DNA of 64,000 nucleotides from Nocardia sp. SYP-A9097 (GCF_009649815.1 NZ_WJIC01000007.1:248001-312000); one strand, 5' to 3'. Positions 33,017 to 42,171 are shown, numbered from the stretch's first letter. Made by a program: numbers and translations. Notes: a model not told the origin generated them from the letters alone.

Positions 33017-34285
33017 ATGGGGCACGGATCGACCACGTATGAAATCGAGGACCTGCTGCGCGAACTCGCGCCGCAGGTGCTCGGCGTATTGGTGCGGCGA
33101 TACGGGGATTTCGACACCGCCGAGGACGCACTGCAGGAGGCGATGCTGGCGGCGGCGACACAGTGGCCCGTCGAAGGAAAGCCGGACAATCCGCGCGGAT
33201 GGTTGATTCAGGTGGCATCGCGGCGGCTCGTGGACACCGTGCGAGCCGAAGTGGCGCGGCGCAATCGGGAAACCGCGACCATGCTGCGCGAAGTACCCGC
33301 GGCGGCGGAACTCTCGGACGCGGTGGACGGGCGGGATGACACGCTCACGCTGTTCTTCCTGTGCTGCCATCCGGTGCTGTCCCCGGCGAGCGCCATCGCA
33401 TTGACGCTGCGAGCGGTCGGCGGACTCTCGACAGAGGAGATCGCGCGCGCCTTCCTGCTACCGGAATCCACCATGGCACAGCGGATTTCGCGCGCGAAGA
33501 AACGACTCGCCGCAGTGGACAGACCCTTCGCCTCCGGCGAAAACCATTCCGCCGCCGGGGAATCCGGATATCCCGGGGCCTGGCGCGAGCGGGTCGGCAC
33601 CGTACTCCAGGTGCTGTACCTGATCTTCACCGAAGGCCACACCACGACCGGATCGCAGCTGCGCCGCAATGACCTTTCCGCAGAGGCGATTCGGCTCGCA
33701 CGCGCACTGCATCGACTGCTGCCCGATGATTCCGAGGTCACCGGTCTGCTGGCGCTGCTGCTGCTCACCGACTCCCGGCGGGCCGCTCGGACCGGGCCAC
33801 ACGGCGAGCTCATCCCGCTGGCCGAACAGGATCGCGGCAAGTGGGAGCACGGGAGCATCACCGAGGGGATTCGGCTGGTCACCGGGACGCTGCCCGGCCG
33901 GCTCACCGGGCCGTATCAAATCCAGGCCGCGATAGCCGCGCTGCATTCGCAGGCATTGCGCGCCGAGGACACCGAATGGGATCGAATCCTGTTGCTGTAC
34001 AGCAGGCTTGAACGGTTGACGCCCAATCCGATGGTGACGCTCAATCGTGCGGTGGCACTGGCCATGGTCGAGGGACCGCGGGCGGGATTGGATCTGGTTG
34101 CCACCATCGAGAACGCGCTGAGGGGGTCGCATCGACTGGAGGCTGTTCGCGGCCACTTCTATGAAATGGCAGGCGATTTCGAGTCGGCCATCGCCTCGTA
34201 CTCGGCCGCCGCGCGCCGCACCACCAGCATGCCGGAACGTGATTACCTGATGCTTCGCGCTGCGCTGCTTCGGAACTCATTGTGA
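33017..34285 (+). CDS. ECF42-like RNA polymerase sigma factor with C-terminal TPR-like domain
   Basis: A 422-residue sigma factor. Region 2 lies at 15-80 (RRYGDFDTAEDALQEAMLAA, NPRGWLIQVASRRLVD). Region 4 is at 120-180 (SAIALTLRAVGGLSTEEIAR, PESTMAQRISRAKKRL). The last 230 residues are helical (VLQVLYLIFTEGHT, LNRAVALAMVEGP), the domain that replaces an anti-sigma partner in the ECF42 group. Pairing with a DGPF protein is the hallmark of the group. A palindromic repeat of the GTCATCCCGGC family follows the stop by 3 bp. Confidence 0.9.
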   Translation: MGHGSTTYEIEDLLRELAPQVLGVLVRRYGDFDTAEDALQEAMLAAATQWPVEGKPDNPRGWLIQVASRRLVDTVRAEVARRNRETATMLREVPAAAELSDAVDGRDDTLTLFFLCCHPVLSPASAIALTLRAVGGLSTEEIARAFLLPESTMAQRISRAKKRLAAVDRPFASGENHSAAGESGYPGAWRERVGTVLQVLYLIFTEGHTTTGSQLRRNDLSAEAIRLARALHRLLPDDSEVTGLLALLLLTDSRRAARTGPHGELIPLAEQDRGKWEHGSITEGIRLVTGTLPGRLTGPYQIQAAIAALHSQALRAEDTEWDRILLLYSRLERLTPNPMVTLNRAVALAMVEGPRAGLDLVATIENALRGSHRLEAVRGHFYEMAGDFESAIASYSAAARRTTSMPERDYLMLRAALLRNSL

Positions 34286-34287
34286 GA

Positions 34288-34320
34288 GGTGGATCCCGGC
34301 CGAGAGCATGCCGGGGATGG
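34288..34320. repeat. Dispersed palindromic repeat, GTCATCCCGGC family, copy 2
   Basis: GGTGGATCCCGGC, a short loop with GAGAGCAT, then GCCGGGGATGG: an imperfect, inverted relative of the copies at 2169 and 36131, 2 bp beyond the sigma-factor stop. Confidence 0.6.
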
Positions 34321-34359
34321 AGTGGGTCGTCGCGATTCTCGATCCGATTACCGTCGGGC

Positions 34360-35284
34360 TCAGGCTGCGGCGCGGAATCCGGTGGGGCTCATGCCCTTAT
34401 GGCGTTTGAAGGCCGCGCTGAAGCCGAAGGCATCGGCGTAGCCGAGAGATTTCGCGATCTGGGCGACGGTGAGATCGGTTGTGGCGAGCAGTTCTTCGGC
34501 CTCGTCCATGCGGAATTCGGTGAGGTAGGTCAGGGGCGGGGTGCCCATGATCGCCGCGAAACGCTTGGCGAACAAGGCTCGGGAGACGCCCGCCTGCGAG
34601 GCGAGCGATGCCACGGTCCACGGTACGCCCGGGCGGGTGTGGATCGCCTGTAATGCGGGCGCGACCAGGGGATCGTTGACGCCGCGATACCAACCGGGCG
34701 CATCGGTTCCGGCCTGCTCGAAACCAGCTGCGCAGGGTGCAGACCAGGCCCCAGTCGAGTAGGCGGTCCATCATGGCCTGCGAACCCGCGCTCTGGCCGA
34801 CGGCCTCGGCGGCGGCCGCCTCCATCCACGGGCACATATCCGTATCGTCGCTGACGACCAGGACCGGTGGTAGTGCGCGGACCAGGCGTTCATGGCGGCG
34901 GGCGGAAGTCTGGTACGCGCCTACCACCAGCGCGGTCGCCTGATCGGATTCGGAGTTCCAGGCGATTCCGCTCAAATCCGCTGCATCGCAATCGGGTTCG
35001 GTGAAGCAGGCGATCTCGTAGTCGGTGTGCGGTACCCCCACGGACCCGGGTTGATCGGCGAAGTGGAAGGGTTCCGGACCGCGAATAATGGCGGTGTCAT
35101 TGGTGACCAGCGATGTGCGGGTCCCATCCGCCAGGACGAGCGTGCCACCGCCGCGCAGCACGGTGACCATGGTCATGGGGGCGCAATCGGCGAAGCGGAT
35201 GGCCCAGGGCGCGGCCAGCACCGCATGCGTAACGACCGATCCTTCGGCGCGAATACCGCCCAGCAGCTGACTCAGAGGGTCCAC
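34360..35284 (-). pseudogene. AraC-family regulator with a single-base frameshift
   Basis: The 5' part encodes an AraC N-terminal cupin domain (MDPLSQLLGG, GGGTLVLADGTRTSLVTNDT) and runs to LVCTLRSWF. At a TTT run (plus-strand AAA at 34721-34723) the frame breaks: removing one base gives SWFEQAGTDAPGWYRGVNDP and continues into a perfect AraC helix-turn-helix ending (SLASQAGVSRALFAKRF, IAKSLGYADAFGFSAAFKR) to the stop at 34360. So one inserted base splits an otherwise intact gene of about 307 codons. It is either a recent pseudogene or a sequencing error. It is divergent from the NADPH-quinone-reductase-like gene it probably controlled. Confidence 0.85.
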
Positions 35285-35294
35285 GGCTCGACTG

Positions 35295-35340
35295 TAGACG
35301 AATTCCTATCCACTGGAGGGTTCCGGCTATGGATCGTCTA
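35295..35340. promoter_or_regulatory. Inverted repeat in the AraC / oxidoreductase divergent promoter
   Basis: TAGACGA and its exact complement TCGTCTA lie 32 bases apart, with a second inner pair ATCCA/TGGAT. The element sits between the two divergent genes and may be the operator of the AraC-type protein. Inference only. Confidence 0.35.
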
Positions 35341-35398
35341 TCCGATCACGGGTGTACTGGAGACACAGCGCAAGCACCACACTTCAGGAGGAATTCCC

Positions 35399-36079
35399 TT
35401 GTCGCACAACGATACCCGGCGGCCGACCGCACTGGTCGTGGTCTCACATCACCGCACCGACTCGCTCACCGCGCACATCGCGCGCCGCACGGTCGCGCAG
35501 CTGGAAGCCACCGGGCACCGCGTCGACCTGCTCGACCTGCATGCGGAGGGCTTCGACCCGCGCATGAATGTCGCGGATCAACCCGACTGGAACGACCGCG
35601 AGAAGCCCTACTCCCCCGAGGTCGAAGACCATATGCGCCGGGTCCTGGCCGCCGACCTCATCATCACGGTCTTCCCCATCTACTGGGCCTACGTCCCCGC
35701 CCTGCTCAAAGGCTGGATCGACCGCGTCTGGAACTACGGTTTCGCCTACGGCCGCAGCAAATCCCGCCTCGCGGGCAAACGCATGCTCTGGATCGGCCTG
35801 GCCGGCGCGACCGCCGACGACGCCATCATCCCCGCCATCCACACCATGCTCGACACCCAACTCAGCGGCGGCATCGCCTACTACTGCGGCCTCTCGGACT
35901 CGAAGATCGCAGTCCTGCCCGACGCCGAAGAACGCCCCCAGCGCCTCGACTCCGCGGGCAACCTCGAAATCGGCGAAGCCATCTCGGGCGCGGCCCGCGA
36001 CACCCACTACGCCGACTTCGAACGCAAGGTCGCCGACCACATCACGAATTTCCTTGCCGCAGACCGCATCCCAGCCTGA
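35399..36079 (+). CDS. NAD(P)H-dependent flavodoxin-fold oxidoreductase (quinone-reductase-like)
   Basis: A 226-residue protein of the NQO1/MdaB-like flavodoxin fold. It has the FMN-phosphate entry region VVSHHRTDSLTAHIA, the conserved VFPIYWAYVPALLKGWIDRV and FAYGRSKSRLAGK motifs, and a C-terminal helix. It reduces quinones or related electrophiles in the cytosol. The start is TTG at 35399 with a perfect AGGAGG 8-9 bases upstream; longer readings overlap the AraC gene. Its likely regulator is the divergent AraC gene, which is frameshifted here. Confidence 0.88.
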   Translation: MSHNDTRRPTALVVVSHHRTDSLTAHIARRTVAQLEATGHRVDLLDLHAEGFDPRMNVADQPDWNDREKPYSPEVEDHMRRVLAADLIITVFPIYWAYVPALLKGWIDRVWNYGFAYGRSKSRLAGKRMLWIGLAGATADDAIIPAIHTMLDTQLSGGIAYYCGLSDSKIAVLPDAEERPQRLDSAGNLEIGEAISGAARDTHYADFERKVADHITNFLAADRIPA

Positions 36080-36130
36080 CGCACCCGGGCCGAGCGAAAC
36101 CCGCCACCCCATCCGTCCAGGTCCACCCGC

Positions 36131-36210
36131 CCTCGTCATCCCGGCGCGTTTTTGGCCGGGATCCACCCCTTCAGCGAGGTCCCGGCCAAAAGCATGCCGG
36201 GATGACGAGG
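36131..36210. repeat. Dispersed palindromic repeat, GTCATCCCGGC family, two copies head to head
   Basis: Copy one (36132-36165) reads CTCGTCATCCCGGC, loop, GGCCGGGATCCAC. Copy two (36178-36209) is its inverted form ending GCCGGGATGACGAG. Together their outer 15-bp arms make a larger palindrome. It lies between convergent genes (stops at 36079 and 36248), so it may serve as a two-way terminator. Confidence 0.8.
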
Positions 36211-36247
36211 TGGGGCGGGATGAAGATGGCTGGTGGGCGGCTTGGGG

Positions 36248-37084
36248 TTACTTGGCGATCCCGGTCCAAGGGCTGCCGGTGATGAGTTCGTAAGCCTGCA
36301 TGTACTTCTGGCGGGTCACGTCGATGACCTCGGCCGGAATCTCGGGGCCGGGGTACTCCCTGTTCCAGCCGGTGCCGGTGGACCAGTCGCGCACGTACTG
36401 CTTGTCGAAGGAGGCTTGCGGGCGGCCGGGGGCGTAGTCGTCGGCGGGCCAGAAGCGGGAGGAGTCCGAGGTGAGGACCTCGTCGCCGAGGGTGAGAACG
36501 TCTCCGTCCCAACCGAATTCGACCTTGGTGTCGGCGATGATCACACCGCGGGCGGCGGCGTGCTCGGCCCCGCGCGAGTAGATCTCCAGGGTCAGGTCGC
36601 GGAGCTTGTTCGCGACCTCCGCGCCCTCCTGGTTGATCACATCGGCGAACGAGATGGGCTCGTCATGCCCCTCATCGGCCTTGGTGCTGGGCGTGAAGAG
36701 CGGCTCGGGCAGCTTGTCGCCGTCCACCAGCCCGGGCGGCAACGCGATTCCGGAAACCGTTCCGCTGCGCTTGTACTCGGCCAGCCCGCCGCCGGTGAGG
36801 TAACCGCGCGCGACGCATTCGACCTTCAGCATCTTCAGCGGCTTGACCCGCACCCCGCGCCCGGCGAACTCCGCGGGCACATCGGTGGTGGAGAGAATGT
36901 GATTGGGAATGCCGTCGAAGAACCCGAACCACCAGTTCGACAACTGGGTGAGCATGGCCCCCTTGTCCGGAATCGGGGTGGGCAGCACCACATCGAAGAC
37001 CGACACCCGGTCGGATGCGACCAGGATCAGCGAGTCGCCATCCTCGTACAGGTCGCGCACCTTACCGGCGTGAATGTGCTTCAA
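36248..37084 (-). CDS. purC: Phosphoribosylaminoimidazole-succinocarboxamide synthase (SAICAR synthetase)
   Basis: A 278-residue PurC, the ATP-dependent ligase that joins aspartate to CAIR in purine synthesis. Family marks are AGKVRDLYE at the N-terminus, SDRVSVFDVVLPTPIPDKG, VECVARGYLTGGGL, IIADTKVEFG and SSRFWPADDY, then SFDKQYVRDW. A TTG at 37084 with GAGGAGG just upstream is preferred; a GTG at 37120 would lengthen it by 12 residues. It stands apart from other pur genes here and is divergent from pepN. In M. tuberculosis purC is elsewhere (Rv0780), so this position reflects rearrangement or a second copy. Confidence 0.92.
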   Translation of the reverse strand: MKHIHAGKVRDLYEDGDSLILVASDRVSVFDVVLPTPIPDKGAMLTQLSNWWFGFFDGIPNHILSTTDVPAEFAGRGVRVKPLKMLKVECVARGYLTGGGLAEYKRSGTVSGIALPPGLVDGDKLPEPLFTPSTKADEGHDEPISFADVINQEGAEVANKLRDLTLEIYSRGAEHAAARGVIIADTKVEFGWDGDVLTLGDEVLTSDSSRFWPADDYAPGRPQASFDKQYVRDWSTGTGWNREYPGPEIPAEVIDVTRQKYMQAYELITGSPWTGIAK

Positions 37085-37248
37085 CTTCTCCTCCTCGGAC
37101 TGGGATCGCTGCCGGTGCACACCCTACCGACGTGCCGATTCGGGTCGGCACCCCGCCATATCCAGCAGCGAACCGACGGGTGGACATGGCATTGTTGGCA
37201 CCGTCGCATCCCAACACGGCACAGAGTTCCGAGAGCGAAGGAGCACCC

Positions 37249-39837
37249 TTGTCCGCACCGAATCTCACCCGCGAGCAGGCGATCGAACGCGCCGCAACGG
37301 TCCAGGTGGAGAACTACCGCGTCGAATTGGACCTGACCGGACAGCCCACCAGTGCCGAAGCGGCGACCAATGACCTGTTCTTCTCGCGCTCCACGGTGAC
37401 ATTCACGGCGACACCGGGCGCGCGGACTTTTATCGACTTCGTGGGCGCGGGGCTGCGCTCGGCCGTGCTGAACGGTGTCGCGCTGGATGTGAGCGATTAC
37501 GACGAGTCACAGGGCCTGGTCCTGCCCGATCTGGCCGCGAGCAATGAACTGGTCGTCGAGGCCGACGCCGAGTACTCGCACACCGGTGAGGGTCTGCACC
37601 GTTTCGTCGATCCCACCGACGACAAGGTGTACCTGTACTCGCAGTTCGAAACCGCCGATGCCAAGCGCATGTTCGCCTGCTTCGACCAGCCCGACCTCAA
37701 GGCCAGTTACGACGTGATCGTGACCGCGCCGCAGGATTGGGAGGTCATCTCCAACGGCGCGGTGGCCGGCAGCCGCAAGATCGGCGCGGTGCTGGAGCAC
37801 ACCTTCGCCACCACCCCGCGCATGAGCACCTACCTGGTCGCGCTGATCGCCGGTCCGTACGCCAAGTGGACCGACAGCTTCGCCGACTCGCACGGTGAGA
37901 TCCCGCTCGGCATCTACTGCCGCGCCTCGCTCGCCGAATATATGGACGCCGAACGGCTTTTCACCGAAACCAAGCAGGGCTTCGGCTTCTATCACACCAA
38001 TTTCGGTGTGCCGTATGCCTTCGGCAAGTACGACCAGCTGTTCGTCCCCGAATTCAACGCGGGCGCAATGGAAAACGCGGGCGCGGTCACCTTCCTGGAA
38101 GATTATGTGTTCCGCTCCAAGGTGACTCGTGCCTCCTATGAGCGCCGCTGCGAGACCGTGCTGCACGAGATGGCGCACATGTGGTTCGGCGACCTGGTCA
38201 CCATGAAGTGGTGGGACGACCTGTGGTTGAACGAATCCTTCGCCACCTTCGCCTCCGTGCTCTGCCAGGTCGGCGCGACCGAATACACCAATGCCTGGAC
38301 CACTTTCGCGAATGTGGAGAAGTCCTGGGCGTACCGGCAGGATCAGCTGCCGTCCACGCATCCGATTGCCGCGGACATCCCGGACCTGCACGCGGTCGAG
38401 GTGAACTTCGACGGAATCACCTATGCCAAGGGCGCTTCCGTACTTAAGCAACTGGTGGCGTACGTCGGACAGGAGCCGTTCCTGGCGGGCCTGCGCGACT
38501 ACTTCACCGAACATGCCTACGGCAACGCCACTTTCGATGATCTGGTGGGCGCGCTGGAGAAGGCATCCGGGCGCGATCTCTCGGATTGGGGTGCGCAGTG
38601 GCTCAAGACCACCGGCTTGAATATCCTGCGGCCGGAGTTCACCGTCGACGCCGACGGCAAGTACAGCTCGTTCACCGTCATCCAGGACGGTGCGGAGCCC
38701 GGCGCGGGTGAGCGTCGCACGCATCGCCTGGCCATCGGCGTCTATGCCGATCAGAACGGAAAGCTGGTGCGTACCAAGCGCATCGAGCTCGATATCGATC
38801 CGGCCGAGCGCACCGAGGTGCCGGAGCTGATCGGTGTCGCCCAGGGCAAACTGGTGCTGGTCAATGACGACGACCTCACCTACTGCTCGGTGCGCCTGGA
38901 CTCCGGATCGCTGGAGACCGTCGTCGATCGCATTGCCGATATCGCCGAACCGCTCCCCCGCACGCTGGCCTGGTCGGCCGCCTGGGAAATGACCCGGCAG
39001 GCGGAGATGCGGGCCCGCGACTTCGTCGCCCTGGTACAGCGCGGCATCGGCGCGGAGACCGAAATCGGTGTGGTGCAACGCCTTCTGATGCAGGCGCACA
39101 CCGCCATCTCCTCCTACGCGGACCCGAACTGGGCCACCGAAACCGGCTGGGGCGAGTTCGCCGACCGCCTGCTCTCGCTGGCTCGTGCCGCCGAACCCGG
39201 CTCGGACTATCAGCTGGCGTTCGTCAACGCGCTCACCGGAGCGCACCTGTCGGTCCGCCACATCGAGGCGCTGCGCCAGGTCCTCGAAGGCGATCCGGCG
39301 GCCGCCCTCCCCGGTCTGGAGGTCGACACCGACCTGCGCTGGCGGCTCATCCAGGCCCTCGCCGCCGCCGGTGACCTGGACAACGACGGCATCGAAACCC
39401 CCGCCATCGACGCCGAATTGGGTCGCGACGACACCGCCGCCGGTCGCCGCCAAGCCGCCGCCGCGGCCACGGCCCGCCCGCAGATCCCGGTCAAGGCCAA
39501 AGCGTGGGCCACGGTCATGGAAGACGACGCGCTCCCCAATATCACCGCCCGCGCGATCGTCGCCGGCTTCGCCCCGGTAGGCCAGGCCGGCCTGCTCACC
39601 CCCTACGTCGAACGCTACTTCGCCGAAATCCCGTCCGTCTGGGACCGCCGCTCCAGCGAAGTAGCCCAAACCGTAGTGGTCGGCCTCTACCCCCACTGGG
39701 CCATCACCGAAGAAGCAGTCGCGGTAGCCGACAAATTCCTCTCCAACGACCACCCCCCGGCCCTGCGCCGCCTGGTCGTGGAAGGCAAAGCAGGCATCGA
39801 ACGCTCCCTCCGAGCCCGAGCCTTCGACCGCGCGTAA
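37249..39837 (+). CDS. pepN: Aminopeptidase N (M1 family)
   Basis: An 862-residue zinc aminopeptidase. The exopeptidase motif is GAMEN (in FNAGAMENAGAV). The zinc site is HEMAH followed 18 residues later by Glu in WLNESFATF. The N-terminal beta-domain has DKVYLYSQFETADAKRMF, and the C-terminal helical ERAP-type domain ends GKAGIERSLRARAF. Length matches actinobacterial PepN (Rv2467 orthologue by position). The start is a TTG at 37249 with GAAGGAG 7 bases upstream. It is cytosolic; no signal peptide. Confidence 0.95.
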   Translation: MSAPNLTREQAIERAATVQVENYRVELDLTGQPTSAEAATNDLFFSRSTVTFTATPGARTFIDFVGAGLRSAVLNGVALDVSDYDESQGLVLPDLAASNELVVEADAEYSHTGEGLHRFVDPTDDKVYLYSQFETADAKRMFACFDQPDLKASYDVIVTAPQDWEVISNGAVAGSRKIGAVLEHTFATTPRMSTYLVALIAGPYAKWTDSFADSHGEIPLGIYCRASLAEYMDAERLFTETKQGFGFYHTNFGVPYAFGKYDQLFVPEFNAGAMENAGAVTFLEDYVFRSKVTRASYERRCETVLHEMAHMWFGDLVTMKWWDDLWLNESFATFASVLCQVGATEYTNAWTTFANVEKSWAYRQDQLPSTHPIAADIPDLHAVEVNFDGITYAKGASVLKQLVAYVGQEPFLAGLRDYFTEHAYGNATFDDLVGALEKASGRDLSDWGAQWLKTTGLNILRPEFTVDADGKYSSFTVIQDGAEPGAGERRTHRLAIGVYADQNGKLVRTKRIELDIDPAERTEVPELIGVAQGKLVLVNDDDLTYCSVRLDSGSLETVVDRIADIAEPLPRTLAWSAAWEMTRQAEMRARDFVALVQRGIGAETEIGVVQRLLMQAHTAISSYADPNWATETGWGEFADRLLSLARAAEPGSDYQLAFVNALTGAHLSVRHIEALRQVLEGDPAAALPGLEVDTDLRWRLIQALAAAGDLDNDGIETPAIDAELGRDDTAAGRRQAAAAATARPQIPVKAKAWATVMEDDALPNITARAIVAGFAPVGQAGLLTPYVERYFAEIPSVWDRRSSEVAQTVVVGLYPHWAITEEAVAVADKFLSNDHPPALRRLVVEGKAGIERSLRARAFDRA

Positions 39838-40116
39838 CCCCCACTCCCGCAGCCCCTTTCGTCTTCGCGCGAGAGGGGCTGCGGGCGATTTACTCACTCA
39901 TTCCGAATGGCGTGGCGCTGTTCCCACAGCTTGGCCTCGGCGAAAGCCTCATGCACGTCGTATGCCGAAATATGCACTCGCATAGACTCCGCCGGCTGCG
40001 TCAGCGGGGACCGCCATTGTCGGCAGCCCGGTCAGCGGGTTCGGCAGTGGAGTGCCGGGTATCGGATGGTCGGTCACTTCTATATCTCCACGTTCTCTCT
40101 GGGTTGTTGTGCGGAT

Positions 40117-40722
40117 ATGGTTGCGGCACAGCCGGTTCGGCCGCAGAATCGCGGCGTGAGATCGGCGGGCTCGGTGCGGAGAGCACAGTGGGGGTTGGCG
40201 GCTTTCGCCTGCGCGGTATTGCTCGTGTGGGTCGGTCTGCTGGTGCAGGATCGGTGGTTCGATCCCCAGCGGCCGCTCGCGGATGTGCCGGAAGCCCTGA
40301 CCTTCACCGGTGTTGTCACCGGAGAGTTGAATCTCGGTGTCAACGTGCACGATTCAGAGGTCTCACTCCCGCCCCTACTGGCGACGCAGTGCGCCGGTTC
40401 GAGCAGCAATTCGGTCAGCATCGTGGGCAGCGTGGGCACGCACAAGGTCGTTCTGGAGATCGTGATCCCCCCGGATGAGGGAGCGCCGAGGTCACGGCAA
40501 CTCGCTGTCACCAACGCGCGCCTGTATGTTCCCGGCGGCCAGGAGTCCATGGGCCGAGTCATGCGATATCTTCCCGGCCAGCACACCGATCCACCGGGAA
40601 CCATCACCGTCGATGCGGACCGGCAGACCGGGACAATGGATGCTTGGTTCGCCCAAAACACCACGGCGGCGGGCGAACAGGAACCCGCGACGCATGTCGT
40701 CGGCCGCTGGCGCTGCCGCTGA
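40117..40722 (+). CDS. Membrane-anchored extracytoplasmic hypothetical protein
   Basis: A 201-residue protein from the ATG at 40117. A basic N-terminus is followed by a hydrophobic segment (LAAFACAVLLVWVGLLV) acting as anchor or uncleaved signal. The outer part is a beta-rich domain (LTFTGVVTGELNLGVNVHDS, HKVVLEIVIPPDEG, GTITVDADRQTGTMDAWF) with two cysteines. It loosely resembles the sandwich domains of mycobacterial surface antigens, but no family can be claimed. The 280 bp upstream, after pepN, hold no gene. A palindrome inside its 3' end (40647-40678) may belong to clpP control. Confidence 0.6.
   Translation: MVAAQPVRPQNRGVRSAGSVRRAQWGLAAFACAVLLVWVGLLVQDRWFDPQRPLADVPEALTFTGVVTGELNLGVNVHDSEVSLPPLLATQCAGSSSNSVSIVGSVGTHKVVLEIVIPPDEGAPRSRQLAVTNARLYVPGGQESMGRVMRYLPGQHTDPPGTITVDADRQTGTMDAWFAQNTTAAGEQEPATHVVGRWRCR
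40647..40678. promoter_or_regulatory. TTCGCCC palindrome upstream of the clpP pair
   Basis: GTTCGCCC and complement GGGCGAAC spaced by 16 bases, about 210 bp ahead of clpP and inside the end of the previous gene. The half-site GGCGGGCGAA also occurs in the large palindrome ahead of the PopR-like gene (42864-42901). A shared operator is inferred, not shown. Confidence 0.3.
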
Positions 40723-40889
40723 CCGTCATCTCACCGAAGCCCGAGCATAGCCGCCGAGACATGCCAGACCGGGTTCGGCGACCAACACCGAAACAGGCTG
40801 GGCGGGAGCGCGCGGTGCGCTGCTGTGGGCGGATCTGCCGTGGGCAGCGGGAGCGGAAATATCGGTGCGGTGTGCGGCACGGTGGACGT

Positions 40890-41495
40890 ATGGCACAGGA
40901 TGAGAAGACGCCGATGTTCAACTGGCGCACACGGGAACAGCTGTTCGGGAAGCGGATTCTGGTGCTCGACGGGGGGCTGGACGACGACAATGGGGCGCTG
41001 CTGATGACGCAGTTGCTGCAATTGGCGGCGGAGGATCCCGAGACGGGGATTTCGCTGTGGATTCACTCGCCGGGCGGGTCGGTGCCCGCCATGCTCGCGA
41101 TTCGGGATGTGATGCGGCTGGTGCCGTGCGATGTGTCCACGCTGGCACTCGGATTGGCTTGCAGTGCAGGACAATTCCTGCTGTCTTCGGGGACGCCGGG
41201 AAAGCGGTTCGCGCTGCCGCACGCGCGGATCCTCATGCATCAGGGGTCGGCGGGTATCGGGGGCAGTGCGGTCGAGGTGGAGGTGCAGGCCGACGATCTG
41301 CGCTACACCGTGCAGACCGTGCTCGGCCTGATCGCCCAGGACACCGGGCAACCGTTCGACCAGGTCTACGAGGATTCGCTGCATGATCGCTGGTTCACCG
41401 CGACGCAGGCGAAGGAGTACGGGTTCATCGACGGGATAGTCGAATCCTTCTGGCAGATCGTCCCGCAACGACAGAAGATGGGGATCTCGGCATGA
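40890..41495 (+). CDS. clpP: ClpP-type protease subunit, catalytic triad intact
   Basis: A 201-residue member of the S14 family, the barrel protease that works with Clp ATPases. The triad is Ser92 (in GLACSAGQFLL), His117 (ILMHQGS) and Asp166 (LHDRWFT), with the usual 25- and 49-residue spacings. The sequence is less canonical than housekeeping ClpP1/P2 (GLACSAG instead of GQAASMG). The ATG at 40890 is chosen; longer readings are Arg-rich. Its stop overlaps the next clpP-like gene by 4 bp. With a PopR/ClgR-like gene nearby it resembles the Streptomyces clpP3-clpP4 type accessory operon. Confidence 0.9.
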   Translation: MAQDEKTPMFNWRTREQLFGKRILVLDGGLDDDNGALLMTQLLQLAAEDPETGISLWIHSPGGSVPAMLAIRDVMRLVPCDVSTLALGLACSAGQFLLSSGTPGKRFALPHARILMHQGSAGIGGSAVEVEVQADDLRYTVQTVLGLIAQDTGQPFDQVYEDSLHDRWFTATQAKEYGFIDGIVESFWQIVPQRQKMGISA

Positions 41496-42082
41496 CCAGC
41501 TACACCATTCCCAATGTGATTGCCCAGCATCCGCGCGGCGAACGCATCATGGACGTCTACTCGCATCTGCTGGCGGAGCGCATCGTATATTTGGGCACGC
41601 CAATCGATTCCGGCGTAGCCAACGCGCTCATCGCGCAACTGCTGCACCTGGATGCCGACAGCCCGGGCCAGGAGATCAGCCTCTACATCAATTGCGAGGG
41701 CGGCGACCTGTCCGCCATGCTCGCCGTCTACGACACCATGCAGCACATCTCATCCCCGGTGGCGACCACCTGTGTGGGCCAGGCCATCGCGGTAGGCGCG
41801 GTCCTCCTGGCAGGCGGCGCGAAAGGCCGCCGCACCATGCTCCCGCACGCCCGAGTGGTCCTGCACCAACCCGCCATCAGCGGCCGAGGCACCATCCCCG
41901 ACCTCATAATCCAAGCCGACGAGGTAGTCCGCCTCCGCGCCGAAGTGGAGGCCATCCTCTCCGAACACACCGCCCAACCCCTCGAAGCCCTCCGCCGAGA
42001 CACCGACCGCGACCGAGTCCTCACCGCCCGAGCGGCACTCGACTACGGCCTGGTAGACCAAATCCTCGGCCCCCGAGACTGA
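41492..42082 (+). CDS. ClpP-like subunit lacking the catalytic serine
   Basis: A 196-residue ClpP paralogue. His125 (VVLHQPA) and Asp174 (DRDRVLTA) are in place, but where the nucleophile should be (25 residues before His) the protein has Ala100, in GQAIAVGAVLL instead of GQAASMGA. It should be inactive by itself and probably forms mixed rings with the upstream active subunit, as ClpR does in plants and cyanobacteria. The N-terminus has the axial-loop region (IPNVIAQHPRGERIMDVYS) and the barrel helices are complete. Translation is coupled to clpP by ATGA. Confidence 0.9.
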   Translation: MTSYTIPNVIAQHPRGERIMDVYSHLLAERIVYLGTPIDSGVANALIAQLLHLDADSPGQEISLYINCEGGDLSAMLAVYDTMQHISSPVATTCVGQAIAVGAVLLAGGAKGRRTMLPHARVVLHQPAISGRGTIPDLIIQADEVVRLRAEVEAILSEHTAQPLEALRRDTDRDRVLTARAALDYGLVDQILGPRD

Positions 42083-42103
42083 TTCAGCACCGCCCGGCGA
42101 ACG

Positions 42104-42162
42104 GCGAGTGTGCACGCATGGCGGCAACAACAGCGTGTCGCCCGCCCTGCGTGCACACTCGC
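42104..42162. repeat. Palindromic intergenic element, GAGYGTGCAC family, copy B
   Basis: Fifteen-bp perfect arms (GCGAGTGTGCACGCA and complement) with 29 bases between, 21 bp after the ClpP-like stop. About 18 of the first 22 bases match copy A at 15518 when aligned (GAGYGTGCACSCATGGYGG). It separates convergent genes and may terminate both. Confidence 0.7.
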
Positions 42163-42171
42163 GGACGTGCG

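Noticed and set aside
34892..35398. A 395-codon version of the quinone-reductase-like gene
   Set aside because: The extra 169 codons overlap the divergent AraC gene; AGGAGG before TTG 35399 sets the start.
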